Shown here: piece by piece, positions 18,816-30,790 of the stretch
Position numbering within the stretch: position 1 is the stretch's first letter
Layout: each line of letters starts with the position of its first letter
Source of the DNA: DASTPP01 sp035762175
GTDB lineage: Bacteria > Myxococcota_A > Polyangia > Polyangiales > Polyangiaceae
Direction: 5' to 3'
Assembly: GCA_035762175.1 (NCBI GenBank)
Contig: DASTPP010000171.1
Span: 1-64,000 of the forward strand
Length of the DNA: 64,000 bases
Program-made: the position numbers and the translations under genes
Notes under the pieces: model-generated
What the model saw: only the letters and a program-made list of their open reading frames with translations
What the model was told of the DNA's origin: nothing
The model's database searches: none

Positions 18816-19433
18816 GGCGTGCAAGGGCACGAGCACGCGCTCGACGAGCTCTCGGAAGCGACGGTAGCGCAGGTAGGCCGTGCGGTAGGGGAAGTGCTTG
18901 GATGGGACCACCCCGAGCCCGATAACGACCGTTCTCGCTGCCTCGTCGGGCTCGCCCGCCTCGCCCTCGGGCGGCGGGTCGGGCCACTTGAGCACGAGCG
19001 CGTCGTCGCTCACCTCGTCGAGCCGCGGCTGCAGCGCGCCGCGGTCGGGCGCGCGGCGCGAGCCCTGAGGCGAGAAGACCACCTCGAACGAGTCGCCGAC
19101 GCCGGCGAGCAGGCCGTTGACGTTGTCGATCGGGAAGGGCTGCGCCGCGAGCCAGCGCACGACCCGCTCGCGCGCGCCCACGCGGAGCCAGAAGCCGACC
19201 CCGATCAGCAGGAGCAGCGGCAGGCCCGCCAGCGCGAACCAGGCGAAGGCGGCCGCGTCGGGCCCGCCCCCCGAGAGCGCGCGCCGCACGCCCGCGACGA
19301 AGGGCAGCGAGCAGAGCGCCGCCGCGAGGGGAATGTCCGTCAGCACCCCGAGCGGCGAGGTCGCCGCGATCATCGCGCGCGTGAAGCGGTCTGCCACCCG
19401 CTCGGAGGCGTCGCCGAAGGTTCTAGCGTCCAT
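18783..19433 (-). CDS. Small membrane protein of unknown function
   Basis: 216 residues, not recognised. Two hydrophobic helices are predicted (about 28-48 and 60-83), with a short polar N-terminus containing FGDASERVADRFTRAMIAA. A soluble C-terminal part of about 130 residues follows (residues 95-216), including FPIDNVNGLLAGVGDSFEVVF, an acidic PDPPPEGEAGEPDE stretch and a Tyr/Arg-rich segment YRTAYLRYRRFRELVERVL. ATG at 19433 is the first good start. The last ten codons are part of a three-copy tandem repeat, so the C-terminal tail RRLEGVRVL may be recently fixed or variable. The gene stands between the recombinase and a large lipoprotein gene, all minus strand, without tight spacing. No function is proposed. 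Confidence 0.7.
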   Translation of the reverse strand: MDARTFGDASERVADRFTRAMIAATSPLGVLTDIPLAAALCSLPFVAGVRRALSGGGPDAAAFAWFALAGLPLLLLIGVGFWLRVGARERVVRWLAAQPFPIDNVNGLLAGVGDSFEVVFSPQGSRRAPDRGALQPRLDEVSDDALVLKWPDPPPEGEAGEPDEAARTVVIGLGVVPSKHFPYRTAYLRYRRFRELVERVLVPLHAERRLEGVRVL

Positions 19434-19774
19434 GGCCTGCTCGACCGTCGGGTGGGACAGCGGGCAGAAGCGGGCGTTCCCGGCGGGGGGGCTGGCCGAA
19501 GGTTGGCGACTCGAGAGCCGCGGTTGGTTGGGGGGTGCGTCTGGGGCTTGCTGGGTGCTCGCGGCGTCGCCCTTTCAAAGCGGGCGGTACGAGAGCACAA
19601 AAAAGTGTTCGCGCGGAGCGGCTCGGGGGGGGAAAGCTTCGCTCCGCGCGAACGAAGTCCAACAAATGCATCTTCGGTGCCATCTTGGGAGGCAAACAAA
19701 TTGAACACTTAGCACGCAGGGGGTGGTGCCTCCCCGCGGGATTGCAAGCCGGCCCTTCCGGCGATGAACGTCGC
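19434..19774. other. Gene-free stretch, about 340 bp
   Basis: Separates the minus-strand lipoprotein gene from the minus-strand membrane protein gene. Apart from the terminator at 19598-19653 I see nothing assignable. A/T content is locally higher (AACAAATTGAACACTTAGC near 19695). Confidence 0.5.
19598..19653 (-). terminator. Rho-independent terminator of the propeller lipoprotein gene
   Basis: On the minus strand a perfect 14-bp stem (GTTCGCGCGGAGCG paired with CGCTCCGCGCGAAC, 19607-19620 and 19640-19653, 19-base loop) is followed directly by ACTTTTTTGTG. It lies about 120 bases after the stop of the 22864-19775 gene. It is the only clear intrinsic terminator with a T-run that I see in the window. 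Confidence 0.85.
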
Positions 19775-22700
19775 TCAGCCGGGCCGGGGGCCGCCCCCGA
19801 CGGCGGCGGGGGGGGCGCACTTGAGGAGCGCGCGGCGCCCGCTCTTGTCTTCGACCACGATCGGCACCGTGGCGCCCGCGGCGGGAGCGGGGGCGGGCTT
19901 CGAGGGTTTGGCGGGGCGCGCGGCGGGGGCCGGGCCCTTCGGGGTGCTCGCGTCGGGTATGCGTCCGAGGGCGGCCTCGGCGCAGGCGCGGCCGGCTTCG
20001 AGGCGCAAGCGCCACGAGAGATCGGTGATGCGCGCGCCGGTGGCCGTCAGCAAGGTGGGCCCCTGGGCGAACGAGGGGCTGAAGTCGACGAGCCACCCGT
20101 CGGCCTCGGGGTCGCAGGGCGCGGGCGCCTTGCCGCCGAAGTCGGCGGGTCCGAGGCGCAGGGCCTCGCCCACGCTGCCGGTCTGCGGATCGAGGGGCAC
20201 GACGTAAAATTCGCGCTCGGAGCGCCCGAAGGTGCCGAGGCCCTGGGCGAAGAGCCCGACGCCGGGGCCGCGGGCGCGGCGGACGAGGGTGACGAGCTCG
20301 GGGGGGCCGCCGCCGGCGGGCGGCAGGCGCGGCAGGCGGGCGAGCACGCGCGAGCGCGAGGGCTCGATGCGCCAGACGGTGAGCTGGCTCGAGTCGCCGA
20401 GGGCGACGAACCAGGCATCGTCGGCCCAGACGGCCGAGGCCGAGGGGGGCATCAGCCGCGCGTAGGGGGCGTCGTCGGCCTCGGGCAAGCGCTCGACGGG
20501 GCGGCCCTGGGCGAGGCCGAAGAGCTCGCAGCGGTTGCTGCGGCAGAGCGAGGCGAGCACGGCGCGGCCCGAGGGGTCGGGCAGCGCGTGCAAGACGACG
20601 GGGGTGCCGGCGAAGCCGAGCGCGTCGCCCATGGCGTTCTCGTCGGGCCAGGGCGGCAGGCCGAGCGCGGTCGAGCGCACGGTGCCGGCCGGGTCGTAGC
20701 GGTCGTAAAAGCGGCCGAGCAGGCGGGCGGACTGGGCGAAATTCACGCCCTTTGGCGTCCAAGCGTAGAGCCGGAAGGGCGGCGCGCCCGTGCCCGGCCC
20801 GGCGTCGAAGCCGGCGTAGCCCGCGGGCAAGGCGGGCGGGGGGGCGCCGCGGAAGGGGGCCCAAGGGCCGGTCTCGCGCTCGGCGGCGACCGACAGGCTG
20901 GGGCGGTGGCGGGGTCGGAGGGTTCGGGTGAGCGCGGGCGGGGGCGCCTGGGCGGGCGGCAGCGCGCGCTCGATCTCGCAGCGCAGGGTGGACGGCCCCG
21001 GCGTCGGCGGCTCGGGCACGGCGACGGGCGAGGGGGCGTCGTCGAGATCGCCCGCGCCGCCCTCGCCCCAGCCGACGCGCAGCCAGGTCTCGCGCTCGAA
21101 CGAGAGCGTGCAGCCCGCGGGGCCGCAGGCGCGCCCGCGCAGCGCGCGGCTGCGCAGCGCCGGGGGCAGATCGACGCCGCGCCAGCTCTGGCCGCCGTCG
21201 GTCGTCTCCCACAGGCGCTCGCCCTCGAGCGCGCCGAGCGCGTAGGGGCCAGTCAGCACGGCGTCGGCGCCCTCGCGCGGCTTGCCCACGGTCAGCGCGC
21301 CGTCGGCGGCGCGCACGCGCACGCCCACGATGGTGCCGCCGGCCTCGACCCAGCCGGCGATCTCGCCCGGCGAGCTCTCCCAGAAGCCCTCGAGCCAGAG
21401 CCCCCGCTGCAGCAGCGCCCGCGCGCCCTCGGCCGGCGGCAGCCGCAGCGCGACGCCGCCGGGGCGCGCCGGCTCGGACGCGGGCGCGCCCGGGCGCAGC
21501 GTCACGACCCGGCCGGGGTCGCCGCCGCGCGGGGGCACGAGCACGACGACGCGCCCGTCGCCGAGGGCGACGACGCGCTCGACGCCGACGTCGCCGCGGG
21601 TGCTGAACTGCCAGGGCGGGCCGCCGCGGGCGCCGAAGACGCAGTACGCGTGGCCGCCCGGCCCGCCGTCGCGCGCGGGGTCGCCCTCGGGGTCGCAGGG
21701 GCCGCGCACGACGAGCGCGCCGTTGCCCGAGGGCGCGACGGCGCGCGGCCGGGCGAAGGACGCGACGGGGCGCAGCGCGAGGGGCTGGGCGAGGGCGTAG
21801 ATCGACGTGCCCCGCCCGGGCGCGCCGCAGGCGAAGCCGACGCCCGCGCCGAGGCGCAGGGCCTGGCAGCGCGCGTCGTCTTCGCCGTCGACGCGCTCGG
21901 TCGAGAGCGCGACGACGCCGCCGTCGGACAGGCGGACGAGGCCGACGCGCCCGCCGCGCGCGACCGCGGCCGTGCCGTCGCGCAGCGGCCAGCCCTCTTC
22001 GAGCGCGGCGCGCAGGGGGTGCGGGCCGAAGGGCCCCGGCGGCGGGCGCGGCCGGCCCTCGGGCGCGGCCGAGGCGCCGGGGCGGGCCGGGGGCAGATCT
22101 TCGCGCGCGGCCTGGCCCCGCGCGTCGACGACGTAGCGCTCGTTCGCGGCGTCGATCACGAAGTGGTCGCCCGCCGCCGCCACGCTCTTCGGCAGCGCCG
22201 AGACGCCGAGCGGGCGCCAGGTCGCCCCGGCGTCGGAGGTGCCGACGAGGCCGAGCAGGTCGGCGAAGGCGACGCCGCGCCAGGCGTCGGCGAAGGTGAG
22301 AAAGCCCAAGCGGGGCGCGGCGGGCAGCGGCGAGGGGGCGACGAGCGCGCCCGTGCGCAGATCGAGGCCGAGGACGCGGTCGCCCGCCGGGGCGCGCAGG
22401 AGCAGCCGGTCGGGGCCGGCGATCGCCTGCAGCGGCGCGCGGCCGAGGCGCGCGAGCGGCTCGAGGCGGCCGAGGAAGTCGTGGCTCTTCCAGAGCTGGG
22501 TGCTGCCCGACGAGGCGACGAAGACGTAGCCGCCGCCCAGCCGCTCGGGCAGCCCGAGCGCCGAGGCGTTCGCGGGCAGGAGCTCGGCCGCCCGCCGCAC
22601 GGTGCCGTCGGGCGAGGCCTCGACGCGCAGCCGGTGCAAGAGCACCCGCTGCGTGCCATCGGCGAGCGCCTCGACCACCGTGCCCCCCTCGGCCCCCTCG

Positions 22701-22864
22701 GGCACCCAGCGCGAGGGCCCGAGCGGCCCGCCGAGCGGCACGAGGTCGGCCCCGCGCGGCGGCGCCCCCGGCCCCCGGGAGGCCGCGCCCCCGCCGCAGG
22801 CGGCCGAAAGCGCGAAGACAACGAAGGGCAGCCAGGGCGCGGGGGTCACGCGGGCGCGTCGCAC
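19775..22864 (-). CDS. Large exported lipoprotein with BNR/Asp-box beta-propeller repeats
   Basis: 1029 residues. GTG at 22864 gives a signal peptide (RRAR, hydrophobic WLPFVVFALS, lipobox AAC with Cys23) and is preferred to a start 19 codons upstream that would bury it. The body is rich in short beta-strand segments. It contains Asp-box-like motifs, GTSDAGATWRPLGV and ETTDGGQSWRGVDLP, typical of sialidase/Vps10-like propellers, and other turns such as SSGSTQLWKSHD. The long region resembles several propeller blades, then ends with a basic low-complexity tail (KPSKPAPAPAAGATVP) and VEDKSGRRALLKCAPP. No catalytic residues of a glycosidase are evident, so a binding or scaffolding role at the outer membrane is inferred only. 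A T-run terminator follows. A divergent 137-base gap separates it from the usp gene. Confidence 0.82.
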   Translation of the reverse strand: MRRARVTPAPWLPFVVFALSAACGGGAASRGPGAPPRGADLVPLGGPLGPSRWVPEGAEGGTVVEALADGTQRVLLHRLRVEASPDGTVRRAAELLPANASALGLPERLGGGYVFVASSGSTQLWKSHDFLGRLEPLARLGRAPLQAIAGPDRLLLRAPAGDRVLGLDLRTGALVAPSPLPAAPRLGFLTFADAWRGVAFADLLGLVGTSDAGATWRPLGVSALPKSVAAAGDHFVIDAANERYVVDARGQAAREDLPPARPGASAAPEGRPRPPPGPFGPHPLRAALEEGWPLRDGTAAVARGGRVGLVRLSDGGVVALSTERVDGEDDARCQALRLGAGVGFACGAPGRGTSIYALAQPLALRPVASFARPRAVAPSGNGALVVRGPCDPEGDPARDGGPGGHAYCVFGARGGPPWQFSTRGDVGVERVVALGDGRVVVLVPPRGGDPGRVVTLRPGAPASEPARPGGVALRLPPAEGARALLQRGLWLEGFWESSPGEIAGWVEAGGTIVGVRVRAADGALTVGKPREGADAVLTGPYALGALEGERLWETTDGGQSWRGVDLPPALRSRALRGRACGPAGCTLSFERETWLRVGWGEGGAGDLDDAPSPVAVPEPPTPGPSTLRCEIERALPPAQAPPPALTRTLRPRHRPSLSVAAERETGPWAPFRGAPPPALPAGYAGFDAGPGTGAPPFRLYAWTPKGVNFAQSARLLGRFYDRYDPAGTVRSTALGLPPWPDENAMGDALGFAGTPVVLHALPDPSGRAVLASLCRSNRCELFGLAQGRPVERLPEADDAPYARLMPPSASAVWADDAWFVALGDSSQLTVWRIEPSRSRVLARLPRLPPAGGGPPELVTLVRRARGPGVGLFAQGLGTFGRSEREFYVVPLDPQTGSVGEALRLGPADFGGKAPAPCDPEADGWLVDFSPSFAQGPTLLTATGARITDLSWRLRLEAGRACAEAALGRIPDASTPKGPAPAARPAKPSKPAPAPAAGATVPIVVEDKSGRRALLKCAPPAAVGGGPRPG

Positions 22865-23001
22865 GGGGGCCAGTGTAGCAAGGGCGCGGGCGGGTACGAA
22901 CCGGGGGCCCCGGGGGGGCACCGGGGGCCCCGCCCCGGGCCCCGGGCGGGGCGGGCGTTGCGCGGACGTGCGCGCCGTGGCACCGAAGATCGAGGCACGC
23001 C
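22865..23001. promoter_or_regulatory. Divergent promoter region between lipoprotein and usp genes
   Basis: Both neighbouring genes are transcribed away from this 137-base gap, so it must carry two promoters. It is dominated by G/C palindromes such as CCGGGGGCCCCGG and GCCCCGCCC/GGGCGGGGC around 22905-22955. I cannot assign -35/-10 elements. Confidence 0.4.
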
Positions 23002-23514
23002 ATGAGCACCGAGACCCGAGGCACCCCCTGCGAAGTCGGCCCCCCCTATTCGGTCATCGTCGCCGCCCTCGGCGAGGCCGACGCCGCCGAGGTCGTCACG
23101 CGCGCGGCCGTCAACGCGGCCAAGCTCGCGCCCGGCAGCGAGCTGCACCTCGTGCACGTCATCGACGTGCCCCCCGTCGCCGAGGCGGCCATCTCGGGCG
23201 TCGGCTGGACGTACCCCGGCGCCGCCGAGCTGCGCGAGCGCGGCCGCCGGCACCTCGACCACTTCACCCACCTCGCCTGCGAGGCGCTCGGCCGCAAGGT
23301 CACCGGGCACCTCTTGCTCGGCACGACGACGCGCGCCGTCGTGCAGGTGCTCGACGAGGTCGGCGCCGACCTCGCCGTCATCGCCACGCACGACGGCGAG
23401 GGCTCGTTCGCCCGCGCGCTGCTCGGCCGCGTCGCCGACGGCATCATGCACAAGGCGCCCTGCTCGGTGCTGCTCGTGCGCGCCTCGAGGGGCGGCGGGC
23501 GGCGGCCCGAGTAG
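23002..23514 (+). CDS. Universal stress protein (UspA family)
   Basis: 170-residue single-domain cytoplasmic protein. It has the UspA Rossmann-like fold signature: N-terminal strand YSVIVAAL, second strand HLVHVIDVPPVAE, and the C-terminal nucleotide-binding segment VIATHDGEGSFARALLGRVADGIMHKAPCSVLLVR. This last matches the family pattern with Gly residues spaced as in ATP-binding Usp proteins (G-2x-G-9x-G). Such proteins are induced by starvation or stress and bind ATP; the specific role here is unknown. ATG at 23002 has GAGG upstream. Two adjacent hairpins follow the stop at 23553-23597. It stands alone, transcribed in the same direction as the next gene. Confidence 0.92.
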   Translation: MSTETRGTPCEVGPPYSVIVAALGEADAAEVVTRAAVNAAKLAPGSELHLVHVIDVPPVAEAAISGVGWTYPGAAELRERGRRHLDHFTHLACEALGRKVTGHLLLGTTTRAVVQVLDEVGADLAVIATHDGEGSFARALLGRVADGIMHKAPCSVLLVRASRGGGRRPE

Positions 23515-23552
23515 GCCGGCGCTTCGCGAGGCGGCGCGCGGGCCCGGCGGCC

Positions 23553-23597
23553 GCATTCGCCGGGTGAATGCGCCGAATCGACCCCATCGATTTGGCG
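23553..23597 (+). terminator. Two adjacent hairpins after the usp gene
   Basis: GCATTC/GAATGC (23553-23571) is followed at once by CGCCGAATCG / TCGATTTGGCG (23571-23597, one mismatch). No T-run follows, so the terminator role is tentative. Confidence 0.4.
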
Positions 23598-23672
23598 CGG
23601 GTCGGGCGCGCCCCCATGGTGTCTCCCACGATGTGCCCCGCCCGCCGGGCGCGGGCCGCGAAAGGTGACGCC

Positions 23673-24716
23673 ATGCGATACAAGCTGTTCGGAAAGACGG
23701 GCCTGCGCGTCTCGGAGCTCGCCCTCGGCGCGATGACCTTCGGCGAAGACTGGGGCTGGGGCGCCAGCAAGGACGAGAGCCGCAAGATCTTCGACGCCTA
23801 CGCCGAGGCCGGCGGCAACTTCCTCGACACCGCCAACCACTACACGGGCGGCACCAGCGAGCGCTTCGTCGGCGAGTTCGTCGCCCGCGAGCGCGAGCGC
23901 TTCGTCGTCGCCACCAAGTACACCCTCAACGGCCGCCCGAAGGACCCGAACGGCGGCGGCAACCACCGCAAGAGCATGGTGCAGTCGCTCGAGGCGAGCC
24001 TGAAGCGCCTCGGCACCGACTACGTCGACGTCTACTGGGTGCACGCCTGGGACCCGCTCACCCCCGCCGAGGAGGTGCTGCGCGGCCTCGACGACCTCGT
24101 GCGCGCGGGCAAGGTGCTCTACGTCGGCATCTCGGACACGCCGGCCTGGGCCGTCGCGCGCTCGAACGCCATCGCCGAGCTGCGCGGCTGGACGGCCTTC
24201 GCGGGCCTGCAGATACCCTACAGCCTGATCGAGCGCGCGCCCGAGCGCGACCTCTTGCCCATGGCGAAGGCCCTCGATCTCGCCGTGACCACCTGGGGCG
24301 CGCTCGGCGGCGGCGCGCTCACGGGCAAGTACGCGGGCGGCAACCGCGGCTCCGGCCATCGTCTCTCGCAGGGCGCCTGGGGCGACAGCATCTTGACGCC
24401 GAAGAACCTCGCCGTCGGCGACGCCACCGTCGCCGTCGCCAAAGAGCTGGGCGTCACCCCCTCGCAGGCCGCGCTCGCCTGGGTGCGCTCGCGCCAGGAC
24501 AAGGCCCTCATCATACCGATCATCGGCGCGCGCACCGTCACGCAGCTCGACGACAACCTCGGCGCGCTCCAGGTCGAGCTGCCCCGGCCCGCGCTCGATC
24601 GGCTCGAGGAGGCGAGCCGCATCGAGCTGGGCTTCCCCCACGACTTTTTGAGCAACGTGGGCGGGCTCATCTACGGCGAGACGCGCGCGCTCATCGACGA
24701 CCACCGGAGCCGCTGA
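23673..24716 (+). CDS. Aldo/keto reductase
   Basis: 347-residue NADPH-dependent oxidoreductase with a TIM-barrel fold, reducing an aldehyde or ketone. The catalytic tetrad is complete: Asp52 and Tyr57 in NFLDTANHYTGGTSE, Lys82 in VVATKYTLN and His124 in YWVHAWDPLTP. The N-terminus RYKLFGKTGLRVSELALGAMTFG and the cofactor region PIIGARTVTQLDDNLGALQVEL are typical of the family subgroup with long loops (yakc/tas-like). ATG at 23673 follows AAAGGTGACGCC, a reasonable ribosome-binding site. An upstream in-frame start at 23568 would add 35 unconserved residues and cross the usp hairpins. The last codons overlap by 26 bases the 3' end of the convergent VWA gene. Substrate unknown. Confidence 0.92.
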   Translation: MRYKLFGKTGLRVSELALGAMTFGEDWGWGASKDESRKIFDAYAEAGGNFLDTANHYTGGTSERFVGEFVARERERFVVATKYTLNGRPKDPNGGGNHRKSMVQSLEASLKRLGTDYVDVYWVHAWDPLTPAEEVLRGLDDLVRAGKVLYVGISDTPAWAVARSNAIAELRGWTAFAGLQIPYSLIERAPERDLLPMAKALDLAVTTWGALGGGALTGKYAGGNRGSGHRLSQGAWGDSILTPKNLAVGDATVAVAKELGVTPSQAALAWVRSRQDKALIIPIIGARTVTQLDDNLGALQVELPRPALDRLEEASRIELGFPHDFLSNVGGLIYGETRALIDDHRSR

Positions 24717-26070
24717 GGCGCGCCGCCGCCCGCCCCGCGCTCGGCCCCGCGCCCCCCTCCCCGCTGCGGCCGCGGGGCCCGCGCCCCCCCTGCCCCGCCC
24801 CCCCCCTGCCCCGCCCCCGCCGCCCCGCCCCCCCGAGCGCGTCGGCGAGCGCCTCGAGGCTCGTGACGTCGTGCACCGCGCGCATCTCGTCGACCTCGGG
24901 CAAGAGGGCGCGCACGCCGGCGGCCTTCGGCTCGAAGCCCCGGTAGCGCAAGAGGGGGTTGAGCCAGACGAGGCGGCCGCACGATCGGCGCAGCCGCGCG
25001 GCCTCGTCCGCGAGCCCCAGCGCCGGGTCGCGGTCGAGCCCGTCGGTCACGAGCAGGACCCACGCGCGCTGGCCGAGCACGCGGCGCGACCAGCGGCGGT
25101 TGAACTCGCGCAAGCACGCCCGGATGCGCGTGCCGCCCGACCAGTCGGCGACCGCGCGGGCGCAGGCCGCGAGCGCGGCGTCGGGGTCGCGCCGGCGCAG
25201 CGCGCGCGTCACGTCGGTCAGCCGCGTGCCGAACAGGAAGCAGTGCACGCGCCGCCCCCCCGCGAGCGCCGCCGCGTGCGCGAAGCGCAGGAGCATCTCG
25301 GTGTAGCGCCCCATCGAGCCCGACACGTCGCCGATCACGACGAGCGGCGGCGGCCGCCGCGCGGGCCCCCGCCGCTTGAAGGGCGCGAGCTCGCCGCCGG
25401 CGCGCGCCGAGGCGCGCATCGTCGCCCGCAGATCGACGCGGGGCCCGCGCGGGTCGGGCCGCAGCCGGCGCACGGGCACCTCGGCCGCCTCGAAGCGCAG
25501 CCGGGCGACCAGCCGGCGGGCCCGGCGCGCCTCGTCGGCCGACATCTGCTCGAAGTCTTTTCGTCGCAAGACCTCGTCGGGCGCGTAGGAGAGGGCCGCG
25601 TCGTGCTCGACGGGGGGCTCGCGCGGCGGGGGCGGCGGCCGAGCCCCCGGCGAGAGGGCGGCCCACGCCTCGACGACGCGGCGCGAGAGCTCGGGCGCGG
25701 GGCGCGGCAGGCGCGAGGCGGGCAGCAGCGGCAGGGGCAACGAAGGCGGCCGGAAGAAGAGCCGGAAGGCCTGGTCGAAGACGGCGCGGTGGCCGGGGTC
25801 GCGCACGAGCGAGGCCGAGAGGGCCCAGTAGACGTCGTCGCGGCGGCCGAGGTCGACGGCGCCGAGGGCGCGCAACGCTTCGAGCACGCAGGCGGGGCCG
25901 ATGGGCAGGCCGGCGCCGCGCAAGAGGCGCGCGAAGCGCACGATCGAGGGGGCGAGCCCGCCCCGGGCGGCGGGGTCGGAGGGCTCGGACGAGCCTGTCG
26001 GCCCTCCGCCGCCGGCAGGCCCGGGCGAGCCCGCCGGCCGCCCGCCGCCGGCAGGCCCGGGCGAGCTCAC
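24691..26070 (-). CDS. VWA-domain protein, CoxE-like
   Basis: 459 residues with a von Willebrand A domain; the metal-ion-dependent adhesion motif DVSGSMGRYTEMLLRF is near residue 245, with later GGTRI and VTDGLDRDP. The conserved N-terminal part (VRFARLLRGAGLPIGPACVLEALRAL) matches the CoxE family. With its MoxR-type ATPase partner it is expected to help insert the sulfurated, metal-bound cofactor into the molybdenum hydroxylase encoded upstream. This is established for CoxD/CoxE of CO dehydrogenase and inferred here. N- and C-termini are low-complexity Gly/Pro/Arg-rich, the N-terminus with GPAGGG repeats. Its ATG overlaps the ATPase stop by four bases (ATGA), so the two are translationally coupled. 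The tail overlaps the convergent aldo/keto reductase gene. Confidence 0.87.
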   Translation of the reverse strand: MSSPGPAGGGRPAGSPGPAGGGGPTGSSEPSDPAARGGLAPSIVRFARLLRGAGLPIGPACVLEALRALGAVDLGRRDDVYWALSASLVRDPGHRAVFDQAFRLFFRPPSLPLPLLPASRLPRPAPELSRRVVEAWAALSPGARPPPPPREPPVEHDAALSYAPDEVLRRKDFEQMSADEARRARRLVARLRFEAAEVPVRRLRPDPRGPRVDLRATMRASARAGGELAPFKRRGPARRPPPLVVIGDVSGSMGRYTEMLLRFAHAAALAGGRRVHCFLFGTRLTDVTRALRRRDPDAALAACARAVADWSGGTRIRACLREFNRRWSRRVLGQRAWVLLVTDGLDRDPALGLADEAARLRRSCGRLVWLNPLLRYRGFEPKAAGVRALLPEVDEMRAVHDVTSLEALADALGGAGRRGRGRGGAGQGGRGPRGRSGEGGAGPSAGRAAARLSGSGGRR

Positions 26071-27020
26071 CCGTCGCCCGCCGCGGGCAGCCCCGCCCGC
26101 GCCGCCTCGACGAGCGAGCGCGCCTTGGGCCCGGCGACGGCGGCGATGTCATCTTGGTACTTGAGCAGCACGCCGAGCGTCGCGTCGACCGCGTCGGGGT
26201 CGAGCTCGCGGCGCTCGAGCGCGAGCAGCGCGCGGGCCCAGTCGAGCGTCTCGGCGACGCCGGGCGGCTTGAAGAGGTCTTCTCGGCGCAGGCGCTGCAC
26301 GAAGTCGACGATCTGCGCGCCGAGCGCCTCGGGCGCCTCGGGGGCGCGGGCGCGCACGATGGCGAGCTCGCGCGCGGCGTCGGGGTGGCCGACCCAGTGG
26401 TAGAGGCAGCGGCGCTTGAGCGCGTCGTGGATCTCGCGCGTGCGGTTCGAGGTGATGATGACGGCCGGGGGCTCGCTCGCGCGCAGCGTGCCGAGCTCGG
26501 GGATGGTGATCTGAAAGTCGCCGAGCAGCTCGAGCAAGAAGGCCTCGAAGGGCTCGTCGGCGCGGTCGAGCTCGTCGACGAGCAGCACCGGGGGCCCGCC
26601 CTCGTCGGGCTCGAGCGCGCGCACGAGGGGCCGCTTGATGAGGAAGCGCTCGGTGTAGATCTCGGCGGCGAGCCGCCGCCGCTCGGCCTCGCCGCCGCCC
26701 GAGCCCTCGGCGAGCCGGATCTCGAGCAGCTGGCGGGGGTAGTTCCACTCGTAGGCGGCCGAGGCGAGATCGAGCCCCTCGTAGCACTGCAGCCGCAGGA
26801 GGGTGCGCCCGAGCGCGCGGGCGAGCACGCGGGCGACCTCGGTCTTGCCGACGCCCGCGTCGCCCTCGAGCAAGAGGGGGCGGCCGAGGGCGAGGGCGAG
26901 GTAGAGCGAGGTGGCGAGGCCGCGGTCGGCGACGTAGCGGCCCTCGGCGAGCAGCGCGAGGGTCGCGTCGACGTCGCGGGGCGGGGGGCGCCGCGGCGGC
27001 GGGCCGTCGGGGGCGGTCAC
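26067..27020 (-). CDS. MoxR-type AAA+ ATPase, CoxD-like
   Basis: 317-residue AAA+ ATPase. Walker A is GDAGVGKTE (Gly53-Thr60), Walker B is PVLLVDELDRADE (about 145), sensor 1 is VIITSNRTREIHDALKRRCLYHW including the arginine finger region. The position directly before a CoxE-like VWA gene and just after the molybdenum hydroxylase subunits fits CoxD, a chaperone that remodels the apo-enzyme during active-site assembly. Start is GTG at 27020, 79 bases after the FAD-subunit gene; that gap shows only G-rich low-complexity sequence. MoxR ATPases also serve other clients, so the assignment to this hydroxylase rests on context. Confidence 0.9.
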   Translation of the reverse strand: MTAPDGPPPRRPPPRDVDATLALLAEGRYVADRGLATSLYLALALGRPLLLEGDAGVGKTEVARVLARALGRTLLRLQCYEGLDLASAAYEWNYPRQLLEIRLAEGSGGGEAERRRLAAEIYTERFLIKRPLVRALEPDEGGPPVLLVDELDRADEPFEAFLLELLGDFQITIPELGTLRASEPPAVIITSNRTREIHDALKRRCLYHWVGHPDAARELAIVRARAPEAPEALGAQIVDFVQRLRREDLFKPPGVAETLDWARALLALERRELDPDAVDATLGVLLKYQDDIAAVAGPKARSLVEAARAGLPAAGDG

Positions 27021-27099
27021 GGGGCGGCGGGGCCGGCCGCGGCAGGGCCGGGGCGCGAGGGGCGCCCCGGCGGCGGCGGGCGCGGGGCGGCGGGGGCGC

Positions 27100-27890
27100 T
27101 CACGCGGCGGCGGCGACGGCGCGGCGGGCGAGCACGCCGACGAGGTGGGCCCGGTACTCGGCGCTCGCGTCGTGGTCGCCGTTGAGCTCGCCGGGCGAGA
27201 GGTAGAAGCCCTCGAAGGCGTCGGGGCCGCAAGACTTGGCGAGCCGCGCCTCGAGCTCGGGCAGGCGGAAGGCCTTGGGCCCGGCGCCGGTGACGGCGAC
27301 GCGGAAGCCCTTGTCGAGGCGGGCGACCATGACGCCGACGACGGCGTACTTCGAGGCGCGGTGGGCGAACTTCACGTAGGCGCTCTTGCGGGGCAGCGAA
27401 AAGCGCACCGCGGTGACGAGCTCGTCGGGCTCGAGGGCGGTCTCGAAGAGGCCGGTGAAGAAGGCCTCGGCGGGCAGGGCGCGCCGGTCGGTGTGCACGA
27501 CCGCGTCGAGCGCGAGCAGGGCGGCCGGGTAGTCGGCGGCCGGGTCGGCGTGCGCGACCGAGCCGCCGAGCGTGCCGCGGTTGCGCACCTGCGCGTCGCC
27601 GATGTGGCCGGCGAGGTCGGCCAGGGCCGGGGCGAGCTTGTTGACGTGGGGCGAGGTGTGCACCTGGTAGTGGGTCGCGAGCGCACCGATGACGAGCGCC
27701 TCGCCGTCGACGCGCACCTCGTTGAGCTCGCGCAGCGCGTCGAGGGCGATGACGTCGGTCGGCTCGGCGAGGCCGAGCTTCATGACGGGCAAGAGGCTCT
27801 GGCCGCCGGCCAGGTACTTGCCGGCCTCGGCGCCGTTCATCACGGCGACGGCCTCGGCGACGGACTGCGGGCGGTGGAAGCGGAAGTTCT

Positions 27891-27894
<4 letters not shown>
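27100..27894 (-). CDS. Molybdenum hydroxylase FAD-binding subunit (CoxM-like)
   Basis: 264-residue medium subunit that passes electrons from the Fe-S subunit to FAD and on to an acceptor. It starts with NFRFHRPQSVAEAVAVM, has the FAD pyrophosphate motif AGGQSLLPVMKLGLA (residues about 29-43), and has the second FAD motif GTLGGSVAHADPAADYPAALLALDA. The C-terminal CO-dehydrogenase flavoprotein-like domain follows (DKGFRVAVTGAGPKAFRLPELEA). GTG at 27894 overlaps the large-subunit stop in a GTGA arrangement, so the start is well supported. It is the last of the three structural genes, giving order S-L-M, the order described for form-II clusters. Confidence 0.93.
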
Positions 27895-30781
<2,887 letters not shown>

Positions 30782-30785
30782 GCCA

Positions 30786-30790
30786 CCTCC
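30786..30790 (-). promoter_or_regulatory. Shine-Dalgarno site of the CoxS-like gene
   Basis: GGAGG on the minus strand, four bases (TGGC) before the ATG at 30781. It fixes the start and rejects the upstream in-frame extension. Confidence 0.75.

Noticed and set aside
19535..23005. 1156-residue plus-strand open frame
   Set aside because: Shadow of the propeller lipoprotein; the minus strand has signal peptide, lipobox and Asp boxes.
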